A DNA stretch of 64,000 nt from Alteromonas sp. M12 (GTDB lineage Bacteria; Pseudomonadota; Gammaproteobacteria; Enterobacterales; Alteromonadaceae), in assembly GCF_037478005.1 (NCBI RefSeq), contig NZ_CP144164.1:496001-560000 (forward strand). The letters run 5' to 3'. The stretch's first letter is position 1, and each line of letters begins with the position of its first letter. The position numbers and the translations under genes were made by a program. The notes below the pieces were generated by a model. That model saw only the letters and a program-made list of their open reading frames with translations. It was not told the origin of the DNA and did no database searches. Below, one piece after another: positions 19,349-29,800 of the stretch.

Positions 19349-20302
19349 TTAATTGCTTTTTACTAAAGCAGCTAAACGGCCTGTGACTTCACCAAACTCA
19401 GCAAGAGTTTCATCGAATATTTGTTTAATCGATTTTGTTTCTTTAATGCGCCCTGCAACTTGTCCTGTTAAGGCGATTCCTGCCTCTAGATCGCCACCAA
19501 AGTATACCGCTTGTGTGTCTTGGAATTCGCTGAAAATACTTGGTGAACCTTCCTCTAAAATCCGAGTTGAACGTTTGGTGCGCAGTGCTCTTAACGCTGG
19601 CCCTGGACCTTTGCGGTTTAAAAACAGAGTGTCAGTTGAATCAGCAGCAATAATCGCGTCTTTCCAGTTTTGATGAACGGGGCTTTCTGTTGCGCTTAAG
19701 ATGCGAGTCCCCATAAGAACACCGTCAGCACCAAGGGCTAGGGCTGCTGCCATGCTGCGTCCATCCATAATACCGCCAGCAGCGACTATAGGTACGTTTA
19801 CCGCTTCACATACTTGCGGTATCAAGACCATGCTCGATACGTCGTCGGCATTTTTGAAACCGCCGCCTTCACCACCCTCTACTATGAGTCCGTCAACGCC
19901 TGCCTCTACTGCTTTTAGTGCACCTTTGAAGTTGGGTACTACATGAAATACGGTTAAGCCAGCGGCTTTTAGTTGATTTGTATATTTTGTTGGATCGCCA
20001 GCTGATGTGGTAACAAACTTAATACCTTGATCAATAATGAAGTCGAGAATTTTTGGATCGCGCACAAAAGCTTGGGCAATGTTCACACCGAAGGGTTTAT
20101 CCGTCAGGTCGCGCATTTTTAGTATTTCTTCACGTATTGCATCCAATTCACCAGAGCTCGTTTCGATAATGCCCATACCGCCAGCATTTGAAACCGCAGA
20201 TGATAGTTGTGAACGTGCTATCCAGCCCATCGCAGCTTGTATTATAGGTTTTTCAATACCGAGCATATCTGTGATGCGGGTTTTGATTACAATATTAGTC
20301 AT
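19349..20302 (-). CDS. Nitronate monooxygenase-family flavoenzyme
   Basis: FMN-dependent TIM-barrel protein of 317 residues, of the nitronate monooxygenase / FabK-like family. The N-terminus KPIIQAAMGWIA, the phosphate-binding VPIVAAGGIMDGRSMAAALALGADGVLMGTRIL and the GGEGGGF loop are typical. Such enzymes oxidise alkyl nitronates or, in FabK, reduce enoyl-ACP; the sequence does not decide which. It appears monocistronic. The 200 bp downstream, between its stop and the tRNA array, hold only a weak hairpin with a T-run (AAGCC...GGCTTTTT near 19277-19301). Confidence 0.85.
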   Translation of the reverse strand: MTNIVIKTRITDMLGIEKPIIQAAMGWIARSQLSSAVSNAGGMGIIETSSGELDAIREEILKMRDLTDKPFGVNIAQAFVRDPKILDFIIDQGIKFVTTSAGDPTKYTNQLKAAGLTVFHVVPNFKGALKAVEAGVDGLIVEGGEGGGFKNADDVSSMVLIPQVCEAVNVPIVAAGGIMDGRSMAAALALGADGVLMGTRILSATESPVHQNWKDAIIAADSTDTLFLNRKGPGPALRALRTKRSTRILEEGSPSIFSEFQDTQAVYFGGDLEAGIALTGQVAGRIKETKSIKQIFDETLAEFGEVTGRLAALVKSN

Positions 20303-20757
20303 ATCTTTCCTCTGAAATGAATTGTGGCTTAGGTTATTAGTAATATTGTTATAGAAATGTTAGTGAGATTGGTACTTTTTTTCATGAATAGAATACCTAG
20401 CTATTGGTTTATTGATAGTTGACAAGGTTGGCTTCAATTATTGTAAAGATAGAATTTGTGGGACAAGATAAGAGCTGGAAATATCAGTGCCAAAAAGCAT
20501 TAGAAAATATATGCAACCTGAGTTAAATCATTACCTTGCTCTATGATGACGTGTATTTGCTGGCGAGTAGAGTAAGTCCATTTCGCCACCCGTGGTGGTG
20601 ATTTCACTCGGTCTTATTAATAGTTATCTGGATGTCGTAAATATTTTTTCTTTAAACAAATTTTTGTCAGTTTTTTTTACATATTTCCCTTTATAGGTGG
20701 TAATTATTTTTATCTAATTGTTAATAAATTGTTGATATGGTTGTATAAAAAATAAGC
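20303..20757. other. Long AT-rich leader region with no gene seen
   Basis: About 450 bp between the flavoenzyme start and the PEP-CTERM promoter. I find no open frame with a convincing ribosome-binding site. A short inverted repeat (GCCACC-CGT-GGTGGT, near 20585) is present. Its length suggests upstream binding sites for an activator of the sigma-54-like promoter. Confidence 0.4.
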
Positions 20758-20773
20758 TGGCTTAAACTATGCT
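20758..20773 (+). promoter_or_regulatory. Candidate sigma-54 promoter of PEP-CTERM gene
   Basis: TGGCTTAAACTATGCT places GG (20759-20760) and GC (20771-20772) at the diagnostic -24/-12 spacing; TGGC is perfect and the -12 element is ATGC instead of TTGC. The start codon lies about 90 nt downstream, with AAGGA as ribosome-binding site. RpoN control with the PrsK/PrsR pair is known for PEP-CTERM genes in floc-forming bacteria. Confidence 0.45.
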
Positions 20774-20864
20774 TGTATTCCAACTAGGTGCAAAATTGAT
20801 GTGAGCATCGGAAGCTTCGGTAGGATTGAAGCATTACTGTCAAAATTAAAAAGGAAATCAAACA

Positions 20865-21854
20865 ATGATTAAAACAAAAAAGCTGGCATTAGCAAGCATT
20901 ACATTAAGTGCTATGCTAGGTGCATCGGCTGCAACGGCCGCACCTATTTTTATGCAAGGTAATTTCCTCTGGACCCAAGTGTCAGATGATGGCACCTTAG
21001 GGAATGAAAGCGCCATACCTGGACTTATCCACGATCCAACAGGAACAGGAACTTTTGATACTGCACAAGGAGATTATCTTCGCCCGGGGACCCCGTTTGA
21101 AGGCTTTGGTATCTCGTCTGACCAATTCAGTACTGTAGGTAATAGAAACTCTTCAAGCGATAGCGTAAGTCAGGTGTCAATTACAGACCTAGGTGGTGGC
21201 GCATTTGACAACCATGTTCGCTGGACGGGTACTGCTGACAATGGTTTTTTCGATATTGTTCATGACTTTTTCTTTGATGATACCGATGAAAACCTGAATA
21301 TTACGACCACGATTACCGCTATTAGTGACATGACTAATCTTGCATTCTCAAGAGCAATTGACCCTGATCCAGATAACTATCCTGGCGGTTCGGCAAGTAC
21401 AAACAATGAGCGTGGGTTGGACTTAAATAATGATGGCGATTACGATGATGCTGGTGAATTGGCGCAAACTGATTTCATCAGTGCCTCTGGTGTTATCAGT
21501 GGTTTAACTATGGGTATGTTTACCGATAGTGATTATGAACATAATACAGGTATAGAGTTTTCTTGTTGTTCACAAATTAACCCTGCTGATTATTTAATCG
21601 GTGGTGATTTTGCACCAATAGCATTTGGTTTCGACTCTTCTGGGGATAATGGTATCGGGCTTGGCTTTATGATCGGGGACTTGAATGCAGGGGAGTCAGC
21701 AACTCTTAATTATTCTTATGTTTTCGGTGATACAGTAGGTACTGTAGATATTCCTGGAGATGACGATCCAACTACCGTTCCAGTTCCAGCAACTATCTTG
21801 CTGTTCGGCATTGGTTTAATGGGGATGAGCATGCGTAAGCGTTTTGCGAAATAA
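20865..21854 (+). CDS. PEP-CTERM domain secreted protein
   Basis: Exported protein of 329 residues with a signal peptide (about 1-26, ending ATAA) and a C-terminal sorting tail: TVPVPATILLFGIGLMG followed by MSMRKRFAK. This is the VPxP variant of the PEP-CTERM signal, recognised by exosortase and cleaved or anchored during surface export with exopolysaccharide. The body is rich in D, G and S, with few Lys/Arg and a beta-sheet character, and contains a DLNNDGDYDD stretch like a calcium-binding loop. It is preceded by a possible sigma-54 promoter and followed by its own terminator. The exosortase itself is not in the window. Confidence 0.82.
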   Translation: MIKTKKLALASITLSAMLGASAATAAPIFMQGNFLWTQVSDDGTLGNESAIPGLIHDPTGTGTFDTAQGDYLRPGTPFEGFGISSDQFSTVGNRNSSSDSVSQVSITDLGGGAFDNHVRWTGTADNGFFDIVHDFFFDDTDENLNITTTITAISDMTNLAFSRAIDPDPDNYPGGSASTNNERGLDLNNDGDYDDAGELAQTDFISASGVISGLTMGMFTDSDYEHNTGIEFSCCSQINPADYLIGGDFAPIAFGFDSSGDNGIGLGFMIGDLNAGESATLNYSYVFGDTVGTVDIPGDDDPTTVPVPATILLFGIGLMGMSMRKRFAK

Positions 21855-21979
21855 CATTCGTAAAAAGTTTAAGCCCAGTTTAGTGCACCAGTTCTAAGGT
21901 ATATTCAACTCGGTTATTAGCTGCTATGTATTGCTCGCGTAGATGTATCAATTACCGAGCCAAAGTAATCTCTAATTAA

Positions 21980-22014
21980 ATGCTCCTGAACGGAAATGTT
22001 CGGGAGCATTTTTA
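21980..22014 (+). terminator. Terminator after PEP-CTERM gene
   Basis: ATGCTCCTGAAC-GGAAAT-GTTCGGGAGCAT followed by TTTTA. The loop and inner stem nearly copy the type B terminator of the tRNA-Phe array. Confidence 0.85.
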
Positions 22015-22162
22015 CATTCAAGGTCAAATGCGTGGTCCCGTCACGCCTCCTTTTGTTATTATTTCATACAATCAAAAATTGCATGGTAGGCGAAATCATA
22101 TAATCCAAGTGATGGTGAGATATCCTTTGTAGCTATTAAACCCTAAACTAATAAAATTGATT

Positions 22163-22202
22163 ACTAGGCTACTAGGCTACTAGGCTACTAGGCTACTAGG
22201 CT
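22163..22202. repeat. Microsatellite, five copies of ACTAGGCT
   Basis: Five perfect tandem 8-bp units, ending 99 bp before the start of an ArsR-type regulator. CTAG is normally rare in bacterial DNA. Copy number could vary by slippage and shift promoter spacing. Confidence 0.9.
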
Positions 22203-22272
22203 ACCTAACCCTTATAACGATGTTAAACATGCACCGTTTAAACTTGTCTTTGAGAAACATATCCGCTATTTT

Positions 22273-22296
22273 ATATGTAACTTAATGGTTACATAT
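22273..22296 (+). promoter_or_regulatory. Inverted repeat, likely ArsR-type operator
   Basis: Perfect 9-bp half-sites ATATGTAAC and GTTACATAT separated by TTAATG lie 5 bp before the regulator's ATG. Position and symmetry suit autorepression by the dimeric regulator encoded just downstream. Confidence 0.65.
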
Positions 22297-22301
22297 TGGT
22301 T

Positions 22302-22655
22302 ATGGACAATACTTTCAGCGCACTAGCAAATAAAACTCGACGTCAAATTCTCGATTTTGTGAAGAACAATCCAGCCTGTCTGGTGAATGATATTAGTCGT
22401 CAGTTCGCTATGAGTAGGGTAGCGATAATGAAACACTTAAAAATACTAGAGCAGGCCAATTTGTTAGTTACTGAAAAGATCGGTACATCCAAACACCATT
22501 ATTTTAACGTCATACCCATTCAACAAATTTATGATCGCTGGACGGATGAATATAGTCGTTTTATGGCATCCCGTTTAACCGGCTTTAAAAACCAAATTGA
22601 ACAACAATTGCAGGATGATGAAAATGAGCCAGAGCAAGACAAAAAGTGTTCATAA
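22302..22655 (+). CDS. ArsR-family winged-helix regulator
   Basis: DNA-binding protein of 117 residues. The helix-turn-helix is visible in NDISRQFAMSRVAIMKHLKILEQANLLVTEK, preceded by ALANKTRRQILDFV. No metal-binding CxC motif is present, so it belongs to the non-metal branch typically paired with SRPBCC proteins. I use ATG 22302; a TTG two codons upstream lies inside the operator. The downstream SRPBCC gene overlaps its 3' end by 32 nt, so they form one operon. Confidence 0.85.
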   Translation: MDNTFSALANKTRRQILDFVKNNPACLVNDISRQFAMSRVAIMKHLKILEQANLLVTEKIGTSKHHYFNVIPIQQIYDRWTDEYSRFMASRLTGFKNQIEQQLQDDENEPEQDKKCS

Positions 22656-23142
22656 AATTTTTATTGCGGCGCCAATAGATAAAGTTTGGCAACAACTAAC
22701 TAAAACAGACGGTCTACAAGCTCAGTTTTTTAATGCTCGTTTGGACACTCCTGGGCTTGAACAGGGTGCAGCTATAAGAATGCGCACTGGTAAAAATGGT
22801 AAATATACCTCGGTAGTGGGGGAAGTGCTGGAATTCGATCCTCCCTTTATCTACTCCCATTCCTTTAAATTTACCAGTTTAGACGATCCTTATTGCAAGG
22901 TGACTTATAAGTTGAAGGAAGTGGACGGGGGAACTGAATTTACCCTTATTAATGAAGATATGCCGGTTGCAACGAAAACTGCAAAATACATGGAGCAAGG
23001 TGTCCCGTTTATTTTAAATACTTTAAAAGGTGTCGTTGAGCATGGCAAACCGCCATTTAAGTATCAACTTATGCTATTCATGATTGGCGCTTTGTCTTTT
23101 ACCGTGCCAAGTAAATGTAAAAGTGAGCATTGGCCACTCTAA
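22624..23142 (+). CDS. SRPBCC/AHSA1-domain protein
   Basis: START/AHSA1-like ligand-binding protein of 172 residues. The family pattern is HKIFIAAPIDKVWQQLTKTDGLQ, then GEVLEFDPPFIYSHSF, VTYKLKEVDGGTEFTLINEDM and a final helix LNTLKGVVEHGKPP. I choose ATG 22624 because AGGAT lies 7 nt upstream and the family N-terminus begins here; earlier in-frame ATGs at 22615 and 22618 are possible. ArsR/SRPBCC pairs are common, with an unknown ligand. Confidence 0.82.
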   Translation: MSQSKTKSVHKIFIAAPIDKVWQQLTKTDGLQAQFFNARLDTPGLEQGAAIRMRTGKNGKYTSVVGEVLEFDPPFIYSHSFKFTSLDDPYCKVTYKLKEVDGGTEFTLINEDMPVATKTAKYMEQGVPFILNTLKGVVEHGKPPFKYQLMLFMIGALSFTVPSKCKSEHWPL

Positions 23143-23198
23143 ATGGTTAATGATTATGACTCGTTAATAAACAGATAATCACAATTGGGAGAATAGTT

Positions 23199-23756
23199 AT
23201 GGCAACTCCAGAAGAAATGGCGCAAACCATGCGCAACAACGTGGAGCAGAAAACCGGAAAGGGCATGAACAGCTGGTTTGAAATCATCACCAAAGGACAG
23301 TGTGAAAAGCATGGTCAAATAGTTAAAATGTTGAAAACTGAGTTCGCTGTGACCCACGGTTTTGCTAATTTAATCGCCCATGACTATCTCAATCGTAATG
23401 CAACTCCGTCAAACGAAACAGACTTAATAGAGACGCAATATAGTGGCTCTAAGCAACATTTGAAAATAATATACTCAACTATTATTAAAGCTCTCGATAG
23501 TTTGAGTGAAATGCAAATAGCGCCAAAAAAGTCTTATATTAGCTTGCGGCGCAATAAGCAATTTGCACTCATTCAACCTTCCACTAAAACCCGTGTTGAC
23601 CTTGGTCTTAATCTTAAAAATGTCGAGCCTCAGGGGCGATTGGAAGCTTCTGGTAGTTTCAATTCGATGGTGTCTCATCGAATTAAAATCACTGATATAA
23701 ATCAAGTAGATGAAGAACTGATTGATTGGCTGAAAATGGCATATCAGCAAAGCTAA
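23199..23756 (+). CDS. DUF4287/DUF5655 protein
   Basis: Cytoplasmic protein of 185 residues. The N-terminal part (about 1-65) has the DUF4287 pattern WFEIITKGQCEKHGQIVKML followed by THGFANLIAH. The C-terminal part (about 80-185) is DUF5655-like, with KKSYISLRRNKQFALIQPSTKTRVDLGL. Function is unknown; the DUF5655 fold is thought to bind DNA or nucleotides. It follows the ArsR-SRPBCC pair by 56 nt with a good ribosome-binding site (GGGAG) and probably belongs to the same unit, an association seen in many bacteria. Confidence 0.8.
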   Translation: MATPEEMAQTMRNNVEQKTGKGMNSWFEIITKGQCEKHGQIVKMLKTEFAVTHGFANLIAHDYLNRNATPSNETDLIETQYSGSKQHLKIIYSTIIKALDSLSEMQIAPKKSYISLRRNKQFALIQPSTKTRVDLGLNLKNVEPQGRLEASGSFNSMVSHRIKITDINQVDEELIDWLKMAYQQS

Positions 23757-23823
23757 AAATTGCCAATTAGACGTAAATGAAAGATGGTGAAGGATAGACA
23801 GGCATATTTTCACTGGTGTTATG

Positions 23824-23844
23824 AGCCTGCTTCTTTGGCAGGCT
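23824..23844. terminator. Hairpin between convergent genes
   Basis: AGCCTGC-TTCTTTG-GCAGGCT lies between the DUF4287 gene and the convergent MshQ-like gene. The T-run is weak, so termination efficiency is uncertain. Confidence 0.5.
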
Positions 23845-23892
23845 ACTCAAAATTTTGAATCAAGGTGTGCACTGGTTAAAATGCACAAATCA

Positions 23893-26800
23893 TCAATTTG
23901 ATTTTTCGCGCCAATGAATCATTCGATCGTTGCCATGAAATATGCCAAAAGTCGCTACCGAGGACGGATTCTCAGTGTACGGGCCGTCATAGTTAAAGTC
24001 GATATCGCTCCAATCAAATTGTAACCAAGTTGGGACTTCAAACTCAATTTGCACATCACCTTGGTTATTAACTCCAGGTGGAGAAAGGAGGAATTCTGCA
24101 CGTCCCGACTCGAACGTACCTGCGCCTGACGCGCTAGTAGTGCCTGGAGCTAGACTTATATCGGTTATGTTGACGTCGGTTGCTGCGTCGAAGCGAGTGA
24201 AATTGTCTTCGCTACTGATCACAAAACGACTTCCATCCCAATACTCGATTTGCATCGGGATATTCAATGAAGTGGTTTCTGGGCCGTAGTTATTCTTCAA
24301 AACCCATCGACCAAAACGCACTTCTTCGCCGAATGGTAGCAATTCAAGTACCCCGTTGGCAGCATTTCCATCTGAATCGTTTGCCGTAATTCCATCTGCA
24401 TCTATAACCGATGTAACCTTCAAACTTAGGTTACTTGTAAATGGTTCAACTAACGCGTTGGCATTACGCTCATAAATAAAATTATCGGTTGAGTTAAATT
24501 GATAACTAATTACCCCATTCATTTCGGTTATCGTCGGCGATTTTAGATTTGCGCTCAAAGAGACATTAGTAGTGGCATCGGCACCAATTTGGCTTGAATC
24601 TTCGGTGGGACTGACTCTAACAATATTGGACTCATCTAAATTTACGAAATCACCGGTATAGTTTAACGTTGTATGCCCATCTAAAGATTTGGCCGTTATG
24701 GTGAATTCAGGTTCAGTCGCGTAGCTAATTTGACCTGAAGCAGGGCTTGCAATGTTCATCTGTCCAGCATAGACAAAAGGATCGCCTCCAGACAGAAATC
24801 CATCAAATACTGTCTCTAAGTCAAAATACGCTGGGGTAAACCTACCGATACTTTCACTTGTTGCGGCATCAATAGTTTTACCAAAATAACCATTAACTGG
24901 CGGTGTTGCCGTTATAGTAAATACACCTACTTCTGAAACACTTTGATTTGTTTCTAATTTTACGCCGTTGTCGGCTGTATCAATACTGATGTTCGCCACC
25001 CCTAAACTCACCGAATTACCCGTTAACGGTGCAACAGTATCTACTGTAAGGGGAATATTCTTCATTTCAAAGTTTGCTGTAATGGTACCGTCACTACATG
25101 CCGCGGCGACTGATAAATTAAAGTCTTCACCGGCTTTTTTAAATACATTGCAGCTAGCATCGTTTGTTGTACATTCTGCATTAGCATCAGGGCTGGCAAC
25201 AATTAATTTAGCCGGGCTAACTACCGTTGTTACTGTTGAAGAAGCCAACCCGTTGCCACTTGCGTCATTTACTTCAATGCTAATTTTACCGGCGTCTTGG
25301 TATTCAAAACTTAATACTGCCGTTCCGGATTCATCAAAATTGATGATTCTATTCTGAGTAACTGAGGCGGCAGCCATGGCGGTGGAATCTAAAGTGGGTA
25401 CCTTGGTTCCAGTGGTTGGATTTGCATAATTGAAAACTAGATCTAGGGATAAATCGCCATTTTCCGCAGCCGCACAACTGGTACTACTGTCACCGACCTT
25501 AACCGCTTGAATTGTTAAGTTTGTGGTGCTGCATGCAGTGTGATCTTCTAAGCTAAGCAGGTAACCACCGCTGGAAAAAACAATATCACAATCAGGTATA
25601 CACTCTAGATCACTCATTGCTGGAACATCTGTTTCGGCTGATAGGGTGATTGTTTCTGCGGTTGTATGGTTAAACTCGACACTGACAGTTTCACCACTGG
25701 GAATAGTGATTGGATTATTACTCCATGTAGACGGACTTCCCGTGGCTGCCAGGGTTACATTGACGTCTATGGGGACTAAATCTGTACAGTCTAGATTGGC
25801 ACAGGCTTTGAGCGTAACAGGTTCAGCGCTGCAGGTTAAACCATCTCCATCATGTTCAATTTGGATATGATGTAGTGGCACAGTACAAGAGCGGGTTGTG
25901 CCCATAAGGCTAGATACTTCTGCCGCATTCAAAGCCGTCGGCCTCAGGTTTACCTCATCAATGGCCCCATGGAAAACGCTTTTCTGATTTGCCGATGAAT
26001 ATAAATTACCAATATAAAAATCCCCTGAAGTATTAGGAATTAGGCTACTGGACTCAGAAAAAGTACCGTCAAGAGTACCATTAACATATAGTTTTACTCT
26101 TTCTGATTCGTCTTGGGTACCATCGAAAACAATAGCAATATGATACCAAGTATCAACCACAAAACTGGTGTTCGATTGAAATCTGTCATTCGCCCCATCT
26201 ATGTCTACATACAGTCGGTTGCCGCCAGAGTTGGTAAAAAAAGCACCATAAGAAACGCCGTCAACACCATCAGGTCCTTTTGAAAACACCCCCCGTGAAT
26301 CCGTGCCATTGGTTTGATTAAAACTACTGGCCTTAATCCACGCTGATAACGTCATGGCTGTTAACTCGTCTAAACTGTCTCCATTTGCACTAACAATATA
26401 ATCATCAACGCCATCGAATTCTCCATACCCACATGAACCTGGATCGCCCTCAAGGGCGGGGCTCATCGCAGATGTAGTTGGATCAGTACCCACCCCGTAA
26501 CCCACTGAAACTGCGTCGTAACCACTGTTAGTGCTATCTTTTACTTCGTTTGCCGTACCATTCCAGCTGGTTTCATCCATCCGCCACTGCGCGTTTTTGC
26601 AGACCCCTTCATTTAATTTAAAATCAGTGGCCCTTACGTAAGATGAGCTTCCATAATTGTTCAAGCTACGGAAACGCAGAATATTGGTGGTGATAGGATC
26701 AAAATCATAACTCTGTAATAAAGTCGTATTTTCAGCAGTAAATATGTAGCTTGGGGTAATTGCTGTGCCCAGTAATTTAAAATCAGCGATACCTGTATAA

Positions 26801-29800
26801 CTTGGGTCACCGTGATTTTTAATGGTTACTAAACGTGCTCCTATTACATCTGTAACTTCATCTTCCTCATCCAATACTATGTCATATGGTGCTGCTGACA
26901 TTGGCACACTAAAGGTGGTTGATGGAGTAACCGATTCCCCGATTACTTCAAATTCACGTAGCCCGATGTAAGATGTATCACCGTGATTGTTGATGGTTAT
27001 TAACTTGACTGCAGTGACTTCCTCAGGAATGTCATCTTCATCTAACTGAAAAGTTTCTCCGTTTGAATGCATGGCCGCGGTAAAAATTTTCGTTCTGGTA
27101 ATTGATGGGCCAAGTAGTTCAAATTCTCTGGCCCCAATGTAGGTATTGTCACCGTGATTACTAATGGTTACTAGTTTCACATCGGTTACATCAGTTGGCA
27201 CATCGGCAGGGTCTAGAGTAAAAGTCTGAACACTATCGTTCATAGCCGCTGTGAAGGTTTTGCTTTGGGCTACTGACAATCCAAGCAGCTCAAATTCACG
27301 AGCACCGATATAGGATGGATCGCCGTGATTACTAATAGTGATGAGTTTCACATCTGTGACGTTAACGGGGATGTCTTCACTATCTAGGCTGAACAATTCA
27401 CCATTGCTATGCATTGCTGCTTTAAACGTCTTACTTTCACTAACCGATGGCCCTAAAAGTTTAAATTCTTTCGCGCCAATATAACTAGAATGACCATAGT
27501 TGGAGATTGTGCGTAAGCGCACATCCGTTATATTTTCAAACTGATAAGCTGGATCTATGCTGAAGCTTTCACCGTCGTTATTTTTAGCGGCAGTATAAGT
27601 ATAGGTAGGTCCAACTGAATCACCTGAAAAGGTTAATTCTCTGGCGCCCGTAAAGGTAGAGTGTCCGTAATTACTTAAGGTACGTATGCGTGTAGCTGTG
27701 ACATTGTTATAAGCGCCGACAGACCAAGTTTGCAAATCATTATCCATGTTGGCGGTAAAAGTCGTCCCGCCGTCTGGGGCATTGATGGTTTGCCATGGAC
27801 CGTTTGAAATTTGAATATCAAGTTCAAAGGTCTGTACTGATATGTTGTTACCGTAATTAACCAGAGAGAAAGTATCGAAATTAATCGGATCTCCATTGGT
27901 ACCGTCATTATCGGTGTCAAAAGTAAAGGCTAATGTATTATTTTGTTTGGAGGACAACCATTGATTGCTTTGGTCACCATCGTGTAAATTTTTGGCGGCG
28001 TAAGAGGTAGAGTTATACTCACTATCTATAGTAGTTAAACTACCACCGTGATAGCTCAATGAGAAATTGTGATTTGGTTCGTTGGCCCCTGAGCCAGCGA
28101 CAGGAATTTTTATCCAATCTGGATTAGAAAGGGTTTTAACTTCAATTTGAAAGTACTTAATTGAAATATCGTTATTGCCGTAGTTAACTAAATTGAAGCC
28201 TTCAAGTTTAAATCTGTCCCCGGCTCCTGATAAATTACCGTCATCATCGAGATCAAATTGGAAGTCCAAGGTATTGTTACTTTTACTACTTAACCAAGAT
28301 GAGTTTAAGTCGCCGTCATGCAGATTTGCAGCTGCATAGGAGGTGGCGTTATATTGGCTATCAATATTGACTAATGTCCCACCTTGTTGCGCTAAAGCAA
28401 AATTATAGTCAGGTTCGCCAATGACAGAGCCTGGCACACTGAGTTTTTGCCAGTTTGGATTTGCTGATGTCTTAACCGCTACTTGGAACTCGTTGATAGC
28501 GCGGTCATCGTTTCCATAGTTTTTCAAATAAAAACTTTGTAAGGTAAATTGATCCGCGGCAGTGGCGAGTGAGCCGTCCCCATCAGCATCAAATTGAAAT
28601 TCAAAGAAATTATTAGTTTTGTTACTTAGCCAAGAAGAATTTCCGTCACCGTCATGAATATTTTTCGCAGCCAATGACGTGGAGTTATACTGACTGTCAA
28701 AACTGGTTAAGGTACCGCCTTGATACGTTAAAGCAAAATTATAATTAGCTTCGCCACTTGTGGAACCAGGTACCGCTATTTTTTGCCATGTTGGATTTGA
28801 GGCGGTTTTGACTGAAACTTGAAACTGCTTAATTGACCGATCGTCATTTCCATAGTTTCGTAATCGGAAGCTTTCGAGGGTGAAATAGTCTGTTGCCGTA
28901 CCCATTAAGCCATCTTCGTCAACGTCAAATTGGAAGGCTAGGGTGTTATTTCCATTCGAGCTTAGCCATCTACTATTTGCGTCACCATCGTGAATATTGT
29001 CAGCACCCCAAGAGGTGGAATTCAATTCGCTATCGATCTCGACCAAAGTACCGCCATTATGGGACATAGCAAAATTAAAATCGTTATCACCAATAGCTGA
29101 GCCCGGCACATAAATTTTTTGCCAACTTGGGTCACTCAGAGTTTGCACTGCAATTTGAAACTGTTGTACTGAACGAGTGTGCGCTCCATAGTTTCTTAGG
29201 TTAAATTTACTAAAGGTAAAGACATCATCAGTATCTCCTTCGGCTCCAGTTGTACCATTACTATTTGGGTCAAAAGAAAATTCGATAGTGTTATTATTTT
29301 TGCGACTTAACCAAAGTGAGTTGTCATCGCCATCCTGCATATTCTCAGCAGCCCAGGTAGTGGCGTTGTATTCGCTATCAACAATGCCTAATACACCACC
29401 ATTATGTGTCCTGGAGTATATATAGTCGTCATCACCAGCGACTGAGCCGGGGACTTCAAGTTTGTTCCAAGTCACACCATCAGTGGTAACTTCAATTTGG
29501 AATTCTTTTACTGAGCGATCATCGTTACCGTAGTTTGTAATTTGTATTTCACTGATGGGGATTGAATTTCCAGCGTTGCCATTCCAGTCGGTATCAAAAT
29601 TAAACTCAATGGTGTTATTCGATTTTTTCGACAACCATCTTGATTTGTTGCTGCCGTCGTTAAGGTTTTTCGCACCATAGGTTGTGCTATTGTATTCACT
29701 GTCCACCGATACCAATCGAGCCCCTTGCGCCCAACTCAAATAATCAATTTTTGCAGTGGGGTTTTGCTCAGCTACGATTGGACGCCATCCATCAGTACCA

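Noticed and set aside
24968..25357. Open frame opposite the MshQ-like gene
   Set aside because: Lies in the complementary strand of a coherent 2081-residue gene and reads as low-complexity Ala/Ser/Val sequence.
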